64,000 nt of DNA from Mycobacterium barrassiae (GTDB lineage Bacteria > Actinomycetota > Actinomycetes > Mycobacteriales > Mycobacteriaceae): the NCBI RefSeq assembly GCF_025822765.1, contig NZ_JACKUK010000016.1, positions 309,666 to 373,665 on the forward strand. Reading direction: 5' to 3'. Positions 44,846 through 53,448 of the stretch are shown piece by piece. Position 1 is the first letter of the stretch. The number at the start of each line of letters is the position of its first letter. The notes under the pieces were generated by a model, which saw only the letters and a program-made list of their open reading frames with translations, searched no databases and was not told where the DNA came from. Made by a program: the position numbers and the translations under genes.

Positions 44846-45999
44846 CCCGGCGACGCTGGCAGCGCGGGGCTGCCAACCTGACGATGGTCCTGATCGTGGC
44901 TGCGCTGGCCGGATGCGACTGGCGCGGGCTGAACTCGCTGCCGCTGCCCGGCACACAGGGCAGCGGCCCCGGTTCGTTTGTCATCCAGGCTCAATTGCCT
45001 GACGTCAACAACATCGAGCCGAACTCGCGGGTGCGGGTAGGTGACGTCACCGTCGGCCACGTCACCACGGTCGAGCGCCAGGGGTGGCACGCGTTGCTGA
45101 CCATCCGCCTCAACGGTGATGTCGACCTGCCCGCCAATGCCACCGCCAAGATCGGTACCACCAGCCTGCTGGGTTCATTGCACATCGAGCTGGCGCCACC
45201 GACGACCGAACCGCCGAAAGGCAAGCTGCACAACGGATCACTTATCCCGCTGTCGCAGGGCGGCGCCTACCCGAGCACGGAGCAGACGCTGGCGGCGCTG
45301 TCGATGGTGCTCAACGGCGGGGGTCTGGGCCAGGTACAGGACATCACCGAGGCGTTCTCCACCGCGTTCCGGGGCCGCGAACAAGATGTGCGGAGCCTGA
45401 TCACACAGCTGAACGAATTCACCGCCCACCTCGATGACCAGACCGGCGACATCATCGCCGCCACCGAGAGTCTCAACCGCCTCGTCGGGAAATTCAGTGC
45501 GCAGCAACCCGTTCTGGATCGCGCGCTCGCCACCGTCCCCGATGCGCTGGAAGTGCTCAACACGGAACGCGACAACCTGGTGCAGGCCGCCGATCAGCTG
45601 AGCAAGTTCAGCGCGCTGACCGTGGACACCGTGAATCAGACGAAGGAGAACCTCGTCAAGGAATTGCAGCAGGTCGGTCCGGTGCTGGACTCGCTGGCCA
45701 ATGCGGGCCCAAGCCTGACCCGGTCGCTGAGTCTGCTTGCCACCTTTCCGTTTCCGAACGAGACCTTCGAGAACTTCCAACGCGGTGACTATGCCAATCT
45801 GACGGCCATCGTCGACCTGACGCTCAGCCGCATCGATCAAGGAATCTTCACGGGTACCCGATGGGAGTGCGATCTGACGTGGCTCGAGCTGCAGTGGGGC
45901 CGAACGATCGGCCAGTTCCCCAGCCCCTGCATGTCAGGCGGTCCGAACACCCCCGGGAATCCGCTTGCGATTCCTTACCGGTGGGATCAGGGGCCCTGA
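44842..45999 (+). CDS. mce3E: Mce3E lipoprotein (LprM-like)
   Basis: The 385-residue Mce protein carries a lipoprotein signal with lipobox ALAGC (Cys near 24), unlike the other Mce proteins, as expected for MceE (LprM in the mce3 operon). The MCE domain follows (EPNSRVRVGDVTVGHVTTVE), then the helical region. GTG 44842 overlaps the mce3D stop (GTGA) and has GGAGGT upstream; the longer frame from 44542 is inside mce3D. Confidence 0.92.
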   Translation: MTRRRWQRGAANLTMVLIVAALAGCDWRGLNSLPLPGTQGSGPGSFVIQAQLPDVNNIEPNSRVRVGDVTVGHVTTVERQGWHALLTIRLNGDVDLPANATAKIGTTSLLGSLHIELAPPTTEPPKGKLHNGSLIPLSQGGAYPSTEQTLAALSMVLNGGGLGQVQDITEAFSTAFRGREQDVRSLITQLNEFTAHLDDQTGDIIAATESLNRLVGKFSAQQPVLDRALATVPDALEVLNTERDNLVQAADQLSKFSALTVDTVNQTKENLVKELQQVGPVLDSLANAGPSLTRSLSLLATFPFPNETFENFQRGDYANLTAIVDLTLSRIDQGIFTGTRWECDLTWLELQWGRTIGQFPSPCMSGGPNTPGNPLAIPYRWDQGP

Positions 46000-46000
46000 C

Positions 46001-47461
46001 ATGCATTTGAGCAGACGGGTCTGGATCCAGCTGACCATCTTCACGGTCGTGGCGCTCACCGCGGTCGGGATGATTGTGCTGCACTTCATCAACCTGCCCG
46101 CGATGCTGTTCGGGGTCGGCCGGTACACGGTGACGATGGAACTGCCGAGATCCGGTGGGCTGTACGAATCGGGCAACGTCACATACCGAGGTACCAAAGT
46201 CGGCCGGGTCGAGGCGGTGCGGCTGAGCGATACGGGCGTCGAGGCGGTGCTGTCGCTGCAGTCCGGCATCGAAATCCCGTCAGACCTCAGAGCCGAGGTG
46301 CACAGCCAGTCCGCGGTCGGTGAATCGTATGTCCTGCTGTTGCCGCGCAACGGCACCTCGCCCGCGTTGAAGAACGGTGACGTGATCCCGCTTGCCGACA
46401 CCTCGGTACCGCCGGACGTCAACGCTCTACTCGCCGCCGCGAACACCGGCCTGCTGGCTGTACCCCGCGACAACCTCGAGACCGTGATCGACGAGGCTTA
46501 CACGGCTGTCGGCGGGCTCGGCCCGGAGTTGTCACGCGTCGTCCAGGGCGCATCCACCCTGGCGATCGACGCTCGCGAGAATCTCGATCCGCTGACCACG
46601 CTGATCGACAAGGCCGACCCGGTGTTGGATTCGCAGACCAACACCTCGGATGCGATCCAGACGTGGGCTGCGCAGGTGGCCAGGGTGACCGCCGAATTGG
46701 AGACCCACGACGAGGCCGTCGCCAGCCTCATCGAAGAGGGCGGCCCCGCGGCCGCTCAGGCGCGCCAGCTGATCGAGCGGGTGCAGCCCACCATGCCGAT
46801 ACTGATGGCCAACCTCGTCAGCGTCGGGCAGGTCGCGCTCACCTACCAGAACGACATCGAACAGCTGCTGGTGGTGTTCCCCCAGGCCATCGCCGCGGGA
46901 CAGGCCGGCATCGTCGGCAATCTCAACACCAAACAGGACTACAAGGGCCAGTACCTGAGCTTCAACCTGAACCTCAACCTGCCGCCACCGTGCACCACCG
47001 GGTTTCTGCCTGCCCAGCAGCAGCGCGTGGCATCGCTCGAGGACTATCCGCAGCGGCCGCCCGGCGACCTGTACTGCCGGATCCCGCAGGAATCGCAGTT
47101 CAACGTGCGCGGTGCCCGCAACATCCCGTGCGAAACGGTGCCGGGGAAACGTGCGCCCACGGTCAAGTTGTGCGAGAGCGACGAGGCGTACGTCCCGCTG
47201 AACGACGGGTTCAACTGGAAGGGGGATCCCAACGCCACGTTGACGGGGCAGGGGGTCCCGCAGTTGCCGCCCCCGCCGCCCAAGGCTGCGCCGCCCGCGA
47301 CGCCGGTCCCCGTCGCGTCGTCCCCGATCGCCGCCGCCGAATACGACCCTGCGACAGGTAGTTTCATCGGGCCTGACGGTCGCCGGTACACCCAAACGGA
47401 TCTCGCTGCCGGCGCGTCGAGCGACAAGACGTGGCAGACGATGCTGCTGCCACCGAGCTGA
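46001..47461 (+). CDS. mce3F: Mce3F, MlaD-domain protein
   Basis: The 486-residue Mce protein, last in the operon, has the anchor LTIFTVVALTAVGMIVLHFI, MCE domain (GLYESGNVTYRGTKVGRVEA), needle region and a Cys-containing C-terminal segment (PPPCTTGFLP, DLYCRIP) before a Pro/Ala tail and the YDPATGSFIGPDGRRY block found in MceF. It begins 1 bp after mce3E and ends directly against the convergent ferredoxin gene, leaving no room for a separate terminator. Confidence 0.92.
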   Translation: MHLSRRVWIQLTIFTVVALTAVGMIVLHFINLPAMLFGVGRYTVTMELPRSGGLYESGNVTYRGTKVGRVEAVRLSDTGVEAVLSLQSGIEIPSDLRAEVHSQSAVGESYVLLLPRNGTSPALKNGDVIPLADTSVPPDVNALLAAANTGLLAVPRDNLETVIDEAYTAVGGLGPELSRVVQGASTLAIDARENLDPLTTLIDKADPVLDSQTNTSDAIQTWAAQVARVTAELETHDEAVASLIEEGGPAAAQARQLIERVQPTMPILMANLVSVGQVALTYQNDIEQLLVVFPQAIAAGQAGIVGNLNTKQDYKGQYLSFNLNLNLPPPCTTGFLPAQQQRVASLEDYPQRPPGDLYCRIPQESQFNVRGARNIPCETVPGKRAPTVKLCESDEAYVPLNDGFNWKGDPNATLTGQGVPQLPPPPPKAAPPATPVPVASSPIAAAEYDPATGSFIGPDGRRYTQTDLAAGASSDKTWQTMLLPPS

Positions 47462-47656
47462 TCAGTCGGACACGATACGAAGCGCGCCGGACGGGCACAT
47501 CCTGACCGCGTTGCGGACGAGCTTCTCCTCGCCGGCAGCCACCTGATCGGAGGTGAGCACCACGATGCCGTCGGCGTCCTGGTCGAAAGTCGCGCCCGCG
47601 GTCATCACGCAAACGCCGGTGCCCATGCAGATCTCACGGTCACCCGCGATTCTCAT
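47462..47656 (-). CDS. Ferredoxin, [3Fe-4S] type, P450 partner
   Basis: The 64-residue ferredoxin has the Cys pattern ICMGTGVC...MCPSGAL with only three clearly placed cluster Cys, as in the [3Fe-4S] ferredoxins that serve mycobacterial P450s. It is the last gene of a three-gene minus operon (P450, NTF2-like, ferredoxin) and overlaps the NTF2 gene by ATGA. The longer frame to 47800 lies inside that gene. It would pass electrons from a ferredoxin reductase to the P450 at 48057. Confidence 0.92.
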   Translation of the reverse strand: MRIAGDREICMGTGVCVMTAGATFDQDADGIVVLTSDQVAAGEEKLVRNAVRMCPSGALRIVSD

Positions 47657-48060
47657 CGAGAAAACGCCTGCAGGGTCAGCGCCGAGTTCATGAAGTCGCG
47701 GAAGTAGAGCCAGCGGCCGGCACGCAGCGTGATGATGTGCGCGAACTCCGATTCCCATTCGTACCCGTTGTCGAGGCGTCGGAATCGTTGGTGGCCCCAC
47801 GTCGCCAGCTCGTCGCCCTGGGCGATGAACTTCCAGGCCTCCATCTCGGTGATGGCGATCGATTCCCCGACCCTGGTGAAGAACTTCACCGCCTCATCGA
47901 AGCCCTGGTAGTCACCCGCGTAGGGAATCCCGTCGGTCCCGTAGTAGGTGATGCGCACCTCGGGATCGAGGAGATCCAACGCGGTTTGGAGATCGCCTGC
48001 GGGCACCGCGGCGTAGATGGCTTTGGTCGTCGCGATGTTGGTCGCCTCGTCGGGAGTCAT
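47653..48060 (-). CDS. NTF2/SnoaL-like protein
   Basis: The 135-residue NTF2-like protein (SnoaL/ketosteroid-isomerase fold) has TTKAIYAAVPAGDLQTALDL, ITYYGTDGIPYAGDYQG and WESEFAHIITLRAGRW. There is no clear ketosteroid-isomerase catalytic set, so it could be an isomerase, hydrolase or binding protein. ATGA overlaps on both sides (P450 upstream, ferredoxin downstream) show it is produced with them, so it probably acts on the P450 substrate or product. Confidence 0.85.
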   Translation of the reverse strand: MTPDEATNIATTKAIYAAVPAGDLQTALDLLDPEVRITYYGTDGIPYAGDYQGFDEAVKFFTRVGESIAITEMEAWKFIAQGDELATWGHQRFRRLDNGYEWESEFAHIITLRAGRWLYFRDFMNSALTLQAFSR

Positions 48061-49292
48061 GAAAGGTGAAGGGGGAGGCGAACATAGGCATGGGTGAGCA
48101 GGCTCGCGGTCTGCTTGGTGCCGGGGTCGTCGGTCAGCGAGATCGTCTGATACCGATCGAGCACCGCGTTGATCACCGCCACGACCTCGAGGCGGGCTAG
48201 TGATGCGCCGAGGCAGAAGTGCAGGCCGTGCCCCATCGACAGCTGCTGGCGGATGTTGGGCCGGTCGATGTCGAGCTTGCCGGGATCTGGGAACACGTCG
48301 GGATCTCGATTGGCCGAGCCGAAAAACAGTGCGACCCAGTCACCTTTGCGGATCTGCTTTCCGCCGACCTCGACGTCCCGGGTGGCGATGCGGAACAGGC
48401 GCTGCGGCGGCCCGTCGACCCGCATCGCCTCCTCGACGAAGACGTTCACCAGTGTGCGGTCGTCACGCAGCCGCGCGGTGGTTTCGGGGTCGCGCGCCAT
48501 CGCATGCAACAGGTTGCCGATCAGGAACGTGGTGGTCTCACTGCCCGCCACCACCAGCGTCACGCAGAATCGCACGATCTCCTCGGGCGTGAGGCGCTGC
48601 CCGTCGACCGCGGCCCGCAGCAGTGCGGAGATGAGGTCCTCGGCGTCCTCGACATCGTCGGTGGGGGTGCGCTCCGCCAACCGGGCGGTGTGCTCGGCGA
48701 GCCGGGTGGCGAACGTCGTCACCATCTCCTCGTTGCTCGCGATGCGTTCCTCAGGGGTCAGGGACGACGACAGCATGAACGCGTTGGCCCACCGACGGAA
48801 GCGGACGTGATCGCCGTCGGGCAAGCCCAGCAGCCGCACCATCGCGCGGGTCGGGATTTCGGCGGCGAACTCCATCACCTCGACATCGCCTTCGCCGAGG
48901 TCATCGAGCAGTTGCGGCACCAATTCGTCGAGCCAGGACTCGAGGCGCTTGACGCGGCGCGGCGAGAAGGCCTGGCTGACCAGTTTCCGTTCGACCTCGT
49001 GTTTGGGCGGATCGGTGTTGACGAGCATGAGGCTCGGCGCCGACGACGCCTCCTGCAGCGGATCACGCGACGAGAACGTCGCGCTGTCACGTGCGGCCTC
49101 GAAGACCTGGTCGTAGCGGAACAGCGCCCACGCGGTGACCGGTTCGTCGGCACCGGGGATCGTGCCGGGTGGCCAGTCGCGGTAACCCGCGACCGGCGAC
49201 AGCGCCCGCAGCTGGTCGTACAGCGGATACGGATTGGCAATGCCCGCAGGCGTGGTGAGCAGCTCGAGGGCCGAAACGGTCGTTGATGACAT
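48057..49292 (-). CDS. Cytochrome P450
   Basis: The 411-residue P450 has the I-helix oxygen motif VVAGSETTTFLIG (near 245), the EXXR motif in EEAMRVDGPPQRLFR (near 290) and the heme loop MGHGLHFCLGASLARLE with the Cys ligand near 355. It belongs to the soluble bacterial type fed by ferredoxin. The family number and substrate cannot be read from sequence. MSSTTVS at 49292 is used as start; an upstream in-frame ATG at 49322 is possible. Divergent from a LuxR-type regulator across two palindromes. Confidence 0.92.
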   Translation of the reverse strand: MSSTTVSALELLTTPAGIANPYPLYDQLRALSPVAGYRDWPPGTIPGADEPVTAWALFRYDQVFEAARDSATFSSRDPLQEASSAPSLMLVNTDPPKHEVERKLVSQAFSPRRVKRLESWLDELVPQLLDDLGEGDVEVMEFAAEIPTRAMVRLLGLPDGDHVRFRRWANAFMLSSSLTPEERIASNEEMVTTFATRLAEHTARLAERTPTDDVEDAEDLISALLRAAVDGQRLTPEEIVRFCVTLVVAGSETTTFLIGNLLHAMARDPETTARLRDDRTLVNVFVEEAMRVDGPPQRLFRIATRDVEVGGKQIRKGDWVALFFGSANRDPDVFPDPGKLDIDRPNIRQQLSMGHGLHFCLGASLARLEVVAVINAVLDRYQTISLTDDPGTKQTASLLTHAYVRLPLHLS

Positions 49293-49327
49293 GGCAATAG
49301 CCTGTGTCAGCGACCTGGGCAAATCGA

Positions 49328-49362
49328 TCCCCCGATGGGGAGGACTCGTACCCCCTTACGAG
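49328..49362. promoter_or_regulatory. Two palindromes between P450 and LuxR genes
   Basis: TCCCC-CGAT-GGGGA (49328-49341) and CTCGTA-CCCCCT-TACGAG (49345-49362) are perfect inverted repeats lying side by side in the 124-bp divergent promoter. The second has the dimensions of a dimeric HTH site. The LuxR-type protein next door is the obvious candidate binder. Confidence 0.5.
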
Positions 49363-49416
49363 GTTAATTGGCGGATCCGACCCCATTTACACAGTGTTGG
49401 GAGGACAGTCAAGGGC

Positions 49417-50607
49417 GTGAGTGCTGTGACCGAAGAGCCTGATACGCCCGAGCTCGGCACCCTGACAGATGGTGATCATCCGGGTTGGGCGTCGCGCCCG
49501 GTGAAGGAGTCCGAGGCGGCGCGCCGGTATCGGGAGACGTTCGAGGGCTGCGAGATAGACCCCGCCGAGGATCCGTTGGCGGTGGTGGCCGAGGCGGTCG
49601 ACGCCAAGGCGACCCTGGTGCGCAATTCGCTGGAAGGGGTGGGCGACGAGGACGCACTGAACGCGCTCGACGCGGTGCTCGATCTGGTTGCGCTGGAACG
49701 CGAGTTGATCGAGGACGGTGCGCGACGGCGCACCTTCGCGCTGTTGGCCGTACAAGAAGGGCTGAGCAAGCTGCGGGTCATCGACGACGTCGCCACGATC
49801 GTCGACCGTGCGCCGCGCGAGTTGGTGGAGTCGTGCGGCTTCGACCGGGCCGTGCTGTTCCGCGTTCACGAAGGCCGGATGGTCATGGAGTCAGCGTATT
49901 TCGGCGACGACTGCGAGGGCGCGAAGAAGATGGTCGCCTTCGCGCAGTCGGTGGCGCCGCCGCTGAACCACATGCTCCTGGAGACCCAGATGATCCGTCG
50001 CCACGCGCCCGCGATTGTGCGCGACGCCCGCAACGATGCACGCGTCAACCGGCCGATCGTCGATTTCTCGCTGACGCATTCCTATGTGGCGGCGCCGGTG
50101 ATGCCGACGGGCAAGGTGATCGGATTCCTGCACGCCGACCGGCTCTACTCCGGTCGGACCGTCGACGAGATCGACCGCGACACCGTGTGGGCGTTCGCGG
50201 AGGGCTTCGGGTACGCGTACGAGCGCACCGTTCTGCTCGAGCGCATGCGTCGCCAGCGGGCAGAAGTCCGGCGCGCGTTGGCATCTGCCGACGAGGCCGC
50301 ACGCGCGCTCCAGGATGCGGATCTGGACCTCGCCAAGATCGAGCCGGTCGAACGCAGCCCGGCTGCGCAGTCGCTGGCCGAGGTCCAGACGCGGGTGATG
50401 GCGATGCTGACTCGTCGCGAGATCGAGGTCCTTCGCCTGATGGCGGCTGGCCGCACGAATCAGCAGATCGCCGACGAGCTCGTGATCTCTGCCGGCACAG
50501 TCAAGTCTCACGTCAAGCGGGTACTGAGGAAGCTCCATGCGACCAACCGCGCCGAGGCCGCTTCTGCATACGTGCGATTGGCCAGCATCCCGCAACCAAA
50601 CGGCTAG
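49417..50607 (+). CDS. GAF-LuxR transcriptional regulator
   Basis: The 396-residue regulator has an acidic N-terminal helical region (1-120), a GAF-like sensor (about 125-270: RAPRELVESCGFDRAVLFRV, then YVAAPVMPTGKVIGFLHADR) and a C-terminal LuxR HTH (about 330-390: LTRREIEVLRLMAAGRTNQQ, then ISAGTVKSHVKRVLRKL). It probably senses a small molecule and controls the divergent P450 operon. GTG 49417 follows GGGAGGA; a second GTG at 49426 is possible, and the open frame from 49234 would run through the promoter. Its stop overlaps the convergent gene by 4 bp. Confidence 0.87.
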   Translation: MSAVTEEPDTPELGTLTDGDHPGWASRPVKESEAARRYRETFEGCEIDPAEDPLAVVAEAVDAKATLVRNSLEGVGDEDALNALDAVLDLVALERELIEDGARRRTFALLAVQEGLSKLRVIDDVATIVDRAPRELVESCGFDRAVLFRVHEGRMVMESAYFGDDCEGAKKMVAFAQSVAPPLNHMLLETQMIRRHAPAIVRDARNDARVNRPIVDFSLTHSYVAAPVMPTGKVIGFLHADRLYSGRTVDEIDRDTVWAFAEGFGYAYERTVLLERMRRQRAEVRRALASADEAARALQDADLDLAKIEPVERSPAAQSLAEVQTRVMAMLTRREIEVLRLMAAGRTNQQIADELVISAGTVKSHVKRVLRKLHATNRAEAASAYVRLASIPQPNG

Positions 50608-51566
50608 CGCGGATCCATACCCGCTGCGCGATACGCGGCGTCGACGTAGGCCATGTTCTCCACCGCGTCTGCGGTGTCGAGCGGCAGCGGCGCGCCGTGA
50701 AGCACGTGCGCGGCGAACGCCTCCAACTGGTAGGTGTACGACGGGCGCGTGCCCAGATGGTCGACGGTGGTGCCGGCCGGCGTGCGGACGGTGATGCGGT
50801 CGTCCTCGTGGGGCTTGATGAAGTTGTGCACGTGCACATCTCCCTTGGTGCCGACGATGTCGATCGTGAACGCGTAGTCGTCGGCGACCATCGAGTTGGT
50901 GCTCAGTCCCGTCGCCCCGTTGGGGAAGGCGAGCTCGACATCGCACCACGCGTCGATGCCGGGGCGGTACTCCTTCGCATGTGCCCGCACGATCGACGGA
51001 TGGCCCAAACGCCGCATGATGTGTAATCCGTAGCAGCCCAGGTCCATCAGCGCACCGCCCGCCAGCTCGAGCGACCACCGCGGGTCGTCGGCGCCCGGTT
51101 CCGGCATGGCCATGTGCACCTCGGCGCGGGTGATGTCGCCAAGGGTGCCGTCACCGGCCAGTTCCAGGGCGCGGCGCGTCACCGGGTGGAACAGATAGTG
51201 AAATGCTTCCATGACGGGGACGCCGGCCGCGTCGGCTGCCTCGGCGACGCGTATCGCCTCAGTACGGTTGCGGGCGAACGGTTTCTCGGTGAGCACCGGC
51301 TTACCCGCTGCCACCGCCGCGAGATTCCACGGCGCGTGCAGCGCGTTGGCCAACGGGTTGTAGACGACATCGACCTCGGGATCGTCGATCACATCCTGAT
51401 ACGTGGCCACCACGCGTTCCACGTCGTGTTGTTCGGCGAACGCCTGCGCGCGGTGCTGATCGCGCGCCGCCACGGCCACCAGCCGGTGACCCAGTTCGCG
51501 TGCGGGGCAGACGATCGCGAACTCGGCGATACGGGAGGCCCCGAGCACGCCGATGCGCAAGCTCAT
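50604..51566 (-). CDS. Gfo/Idh/MocA-family dehydrogenase
   Basis: The 320-residue oxidoreductase has the Rossmann motif IGVLGASRIAEFAIV, EKPF motif (VLTEKPFARNRTE, Lys near 95) and GGALMDLGCYGLHIMRRLG in the catalytic domain. Related proteins oxidise sugars, inositols or dihydrodiols. It is last in a four-gene operon, with the ATG at 51566 overlapping the upstream isomerase stop (ATGA), which decides against the longer start at 51584. Confidence 0.85.
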   Translation of the reverse strand: MSLRIGVLGASRIAEFAIVCPARELGHRLVAVAARDQHRAQAFAEQHDVERVVATYQDVIDDPEVDVVYNPLANALHAPWNLAAVAAGKPVLTEKPFARNRTEAIRVAEAADAAGVPVMEAFHYLFHPVTRRALELAGDGTLGDITRAEVHMAMPEPGADDPRWSLELAGGALMDLGCYGLHIMRRLGHPSIVRAHAKEYRPGIDAWCDVELAFPNGATGLSTNSMVADDYAFTIDIVGTKGDVHVHNFIKPHEDDRITVRTPAGTTVDHLGTRPSYTYQLEAFAAHVLHGAPLPLDTADAVENMAYVDAAYRAAGMDPR

Positions 51567-52444
51567 GCCGGCACGCGGCCGCACACGTCATGCAGGAACG
51601 CCACACTGGTGCGCACGTCGCGCACCGGACCCTCGTCGGTGGGCTCGCCATCGAGGATGGTGTCCTGCTCCATGACGAACCAGCCGTCGAAACCGTTGCT
51701 GCGCAGAGCGGTAACGATGCCCGCGATGTCCACGTCGCCCTGCCCGAGCGGCGTGTACATGCCCTGCCGTACCGCCTCGGTGTACGTGAGCTCGCCGGAC
51801 TGTACCCGGGTGGCGAGTGCCGCATCGACATCCTTGAGATGCGCGTGTGCGATTCGACTCGGCACCTCACGGGTCAGCGCCAGCGGATCCGTGCCGCCGA
51901 TCAGCAGGTGCCCGGTGTCGAGGCACAGCTTGATACTGGTGCCCTCCAGCACCCGGTCCACCTCGGCGCGCGTCTCGACCATGGTGCCGACATGAGGATG
52001 GAGCACCGCGAGCACGCCGCGCTCGGCGGCCGCATCGGCGAGGCGGTCGAGATTGGTCAAGAGTGTGGCCCATTGGTTGTCGTCTAGCGTCGGCCGTGCG
52101 TCGTACCCCTCTGCGCCCGTCGCCGCCGCCAGCACGAGCACGTCGGCGCCACAGGCGATCAGCGCGTCGAGCGGGCCCGCGATGTCGGCCACCGGGTCAT
52201 GGCCGGCGTCGTGAAGCACCACGGGGACGAACATGCCAACGCAGCGCAGGTCGTGTGACGCGAGCAGCGCGGTCAGCTCGCCCGGCTCGGACGGCAGAAA
52301 GCCCTCAGGTCCCAACTCGGTGGCGGACAACCCGACCTCGCGCATTTCGGTGAGCACGCGATCGGCGTCGAGCTGATGGCCCCAGCCGGATACCTCACAT
52401 ACTCCCCACGAAATCGGTGCGCCTGCGATCTTCAGTGTGGTCAC
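51563..52444 (-). CDS. IolE-like TIM-barrel sugar isomerase/dehydratase
   Basis: The 293-residue TIM barrel of the xylose-isomerase-like family resembles IolE: IAGAPISWGVCEVSGWGHQL, SATELGPEGFLP, AVLHPHVGTMVET, IKLCLDTGHLLIGGTDP, WFVMEQDTIL. His, Asp and Glu ligands for a metal are in these blocks. It likely dehydrates or epimerises a keto-inositol or related sugar. GTG 52444 overlaps the preceding dehydrogenase stop (GTGA). Confidence 0.83.
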   Translation of the reverse strand: MTTLKIAGAPISWGVCEVSGWGHQLDADRVLTEMREVGLSATELGPEGFLPSEPGELTALLASHDLRCVGMFVPVVLHDAGHDPVADIAGPLDALIACGADVLVLAAATGAEGYDARPTLDDNQWATLLTNLDRLADAAAERGVLAVLHPHVGTMVETRAEVDRVLEGTSIKLCLDTGHLLIGGTDPLALTREVPSRIAHAHLKDVDAALATRVQSGELTYTEAVRQGMYTPLGQGDVDIAGIVTALRSNGFDGWFVMEQDTILDGEPTDEGPVRDVRTSVAFLHDVCGRVPA

Positions 52445-53448
52445 CGTGACCTGACCTCCTTGATGCTCACGGGAACTCGGCGCTGCAGTGACTCGGTGGC
52501 CGCTTCGGCCAGCCAGGCGACCTCGACCGCGTCCGCCACCGTGCATGCCGGGGCGGCCTCGCCCTTGACCACGTCGACGAACGCGCTGAGCTCTGCGCGG
52601 AACGCCGCGGTGAAGCGGTCCATGAAGAAGTGGTGGGCGGGCCCGTGCGGAAAGTCGTTGCCGGGGTCGACGTTTCGCACCGGTACGCCTTGATCCCAGC
52701 CTGCGACAACCGTGTCGTGGAACCCGTGCACCTCGAGACGGCAGTCGTAGCCGTGTGCGTTGTACCGCGCCGCCGACACCACTCCGAGCGTGCCTTCCTC
52801 GAAGGTGACGACAACGGCGGCGGTATCGACATCGCCCAACTCGGCGAACTTCGGGTCCCCCTGAACGCTTCCAGTGGCGTACACCTCGACGGCCTGTTGC
52901 CCGGTGATCCAGCGGAGCACGTCGAAATCGTGTACCGCACAGTCGCGGAAGATCCCGCCCGAACCCGCGATGTACTCCATCGGCGGGGGAGCCGGGTCCA
53001 TCGTCGTGCTGCGCACGGTGTGCAGGGCGCCCAGTGAACCGTTGTCGACCGCACGCTTGGCGGCGGCGAACGCGGCGTCGAACCGTCGCTGGTAACCCAC
53101 CTGAACCGGTACGCCCGACCGCGCGATGACGTCGGCCACCCGCGCGCTCTCCACCGCCGTCGAGGCGATCGGCTTCTCGCAGAACGTGGGCAGCCCCTTG
53201 GCGACCGCGGCAAGCGTCAGCTCCGCATGCGCCGGCGTCGCCGCCGAGACGACGACACCGTCCACGCCGGACGCCAGCAGTGCGTCAACCGAATCGACAG
53301 GTTTTGCACCGTATTTGGCGGCCACGGCGGTGACGACCTCGGGACATTCGTCGGTGACGACCAACCCGTCGATGCCCTCCAGCCCCGAGAGGGTGTCGGT
53401 GTGGAAGGCGCCGATGCGGCCCAATCCGATCACGCCGAGGGTGGTCAT
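52441..53448 (-). CDS. Inositol 2-dehydrogenase-like protein (second IolG)
   Basis: The 335-residue Gfo/Idh/MocA protein has the NAD motif LGVIGLGRIGAFHTD, FCEKPIAST (Lys near 93) and GGIFRDCAVHDFDVLRWITG with the candidate catalytic Asp/His. This region is closer in look to IolG-type inositol dehydrogenases than the protein at 50604. Chiro- or scyllo-inositol are possible substrates. ATGA overlaps the dioxygenase gene upstream. Confidence 0.83.
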   Translation of the reverse strand: MTTLGVIGLGRIGAFHTDTLSGLEGIDGLVVTDECPEVVTAVAAKYGAKPVDSVDALLASGVDGVVVSAATPAHAELTLAAVAKGLPTFCEKPIASTAVESARVADVIARSGVPVQVGYQRRFDAAFAAAKRAVDNGSLGALHTVRSTTMDPAPPPMEYIAGSGGIFRDCAVHDFDVLRWITGQQAVEVYATGSVQGDPKFAELGDVDTAAVVVTFEEGTLGVVSAARYNAHGYDCRLEVHGFHDTVVAGWDQGVPVRNVDPGNDFPHGPAHHFFMDRFTAAFRAELSAFVDVVKGEAAPACTVADAVEVAWLAEAATESLQRRVPVSIKEVRSR

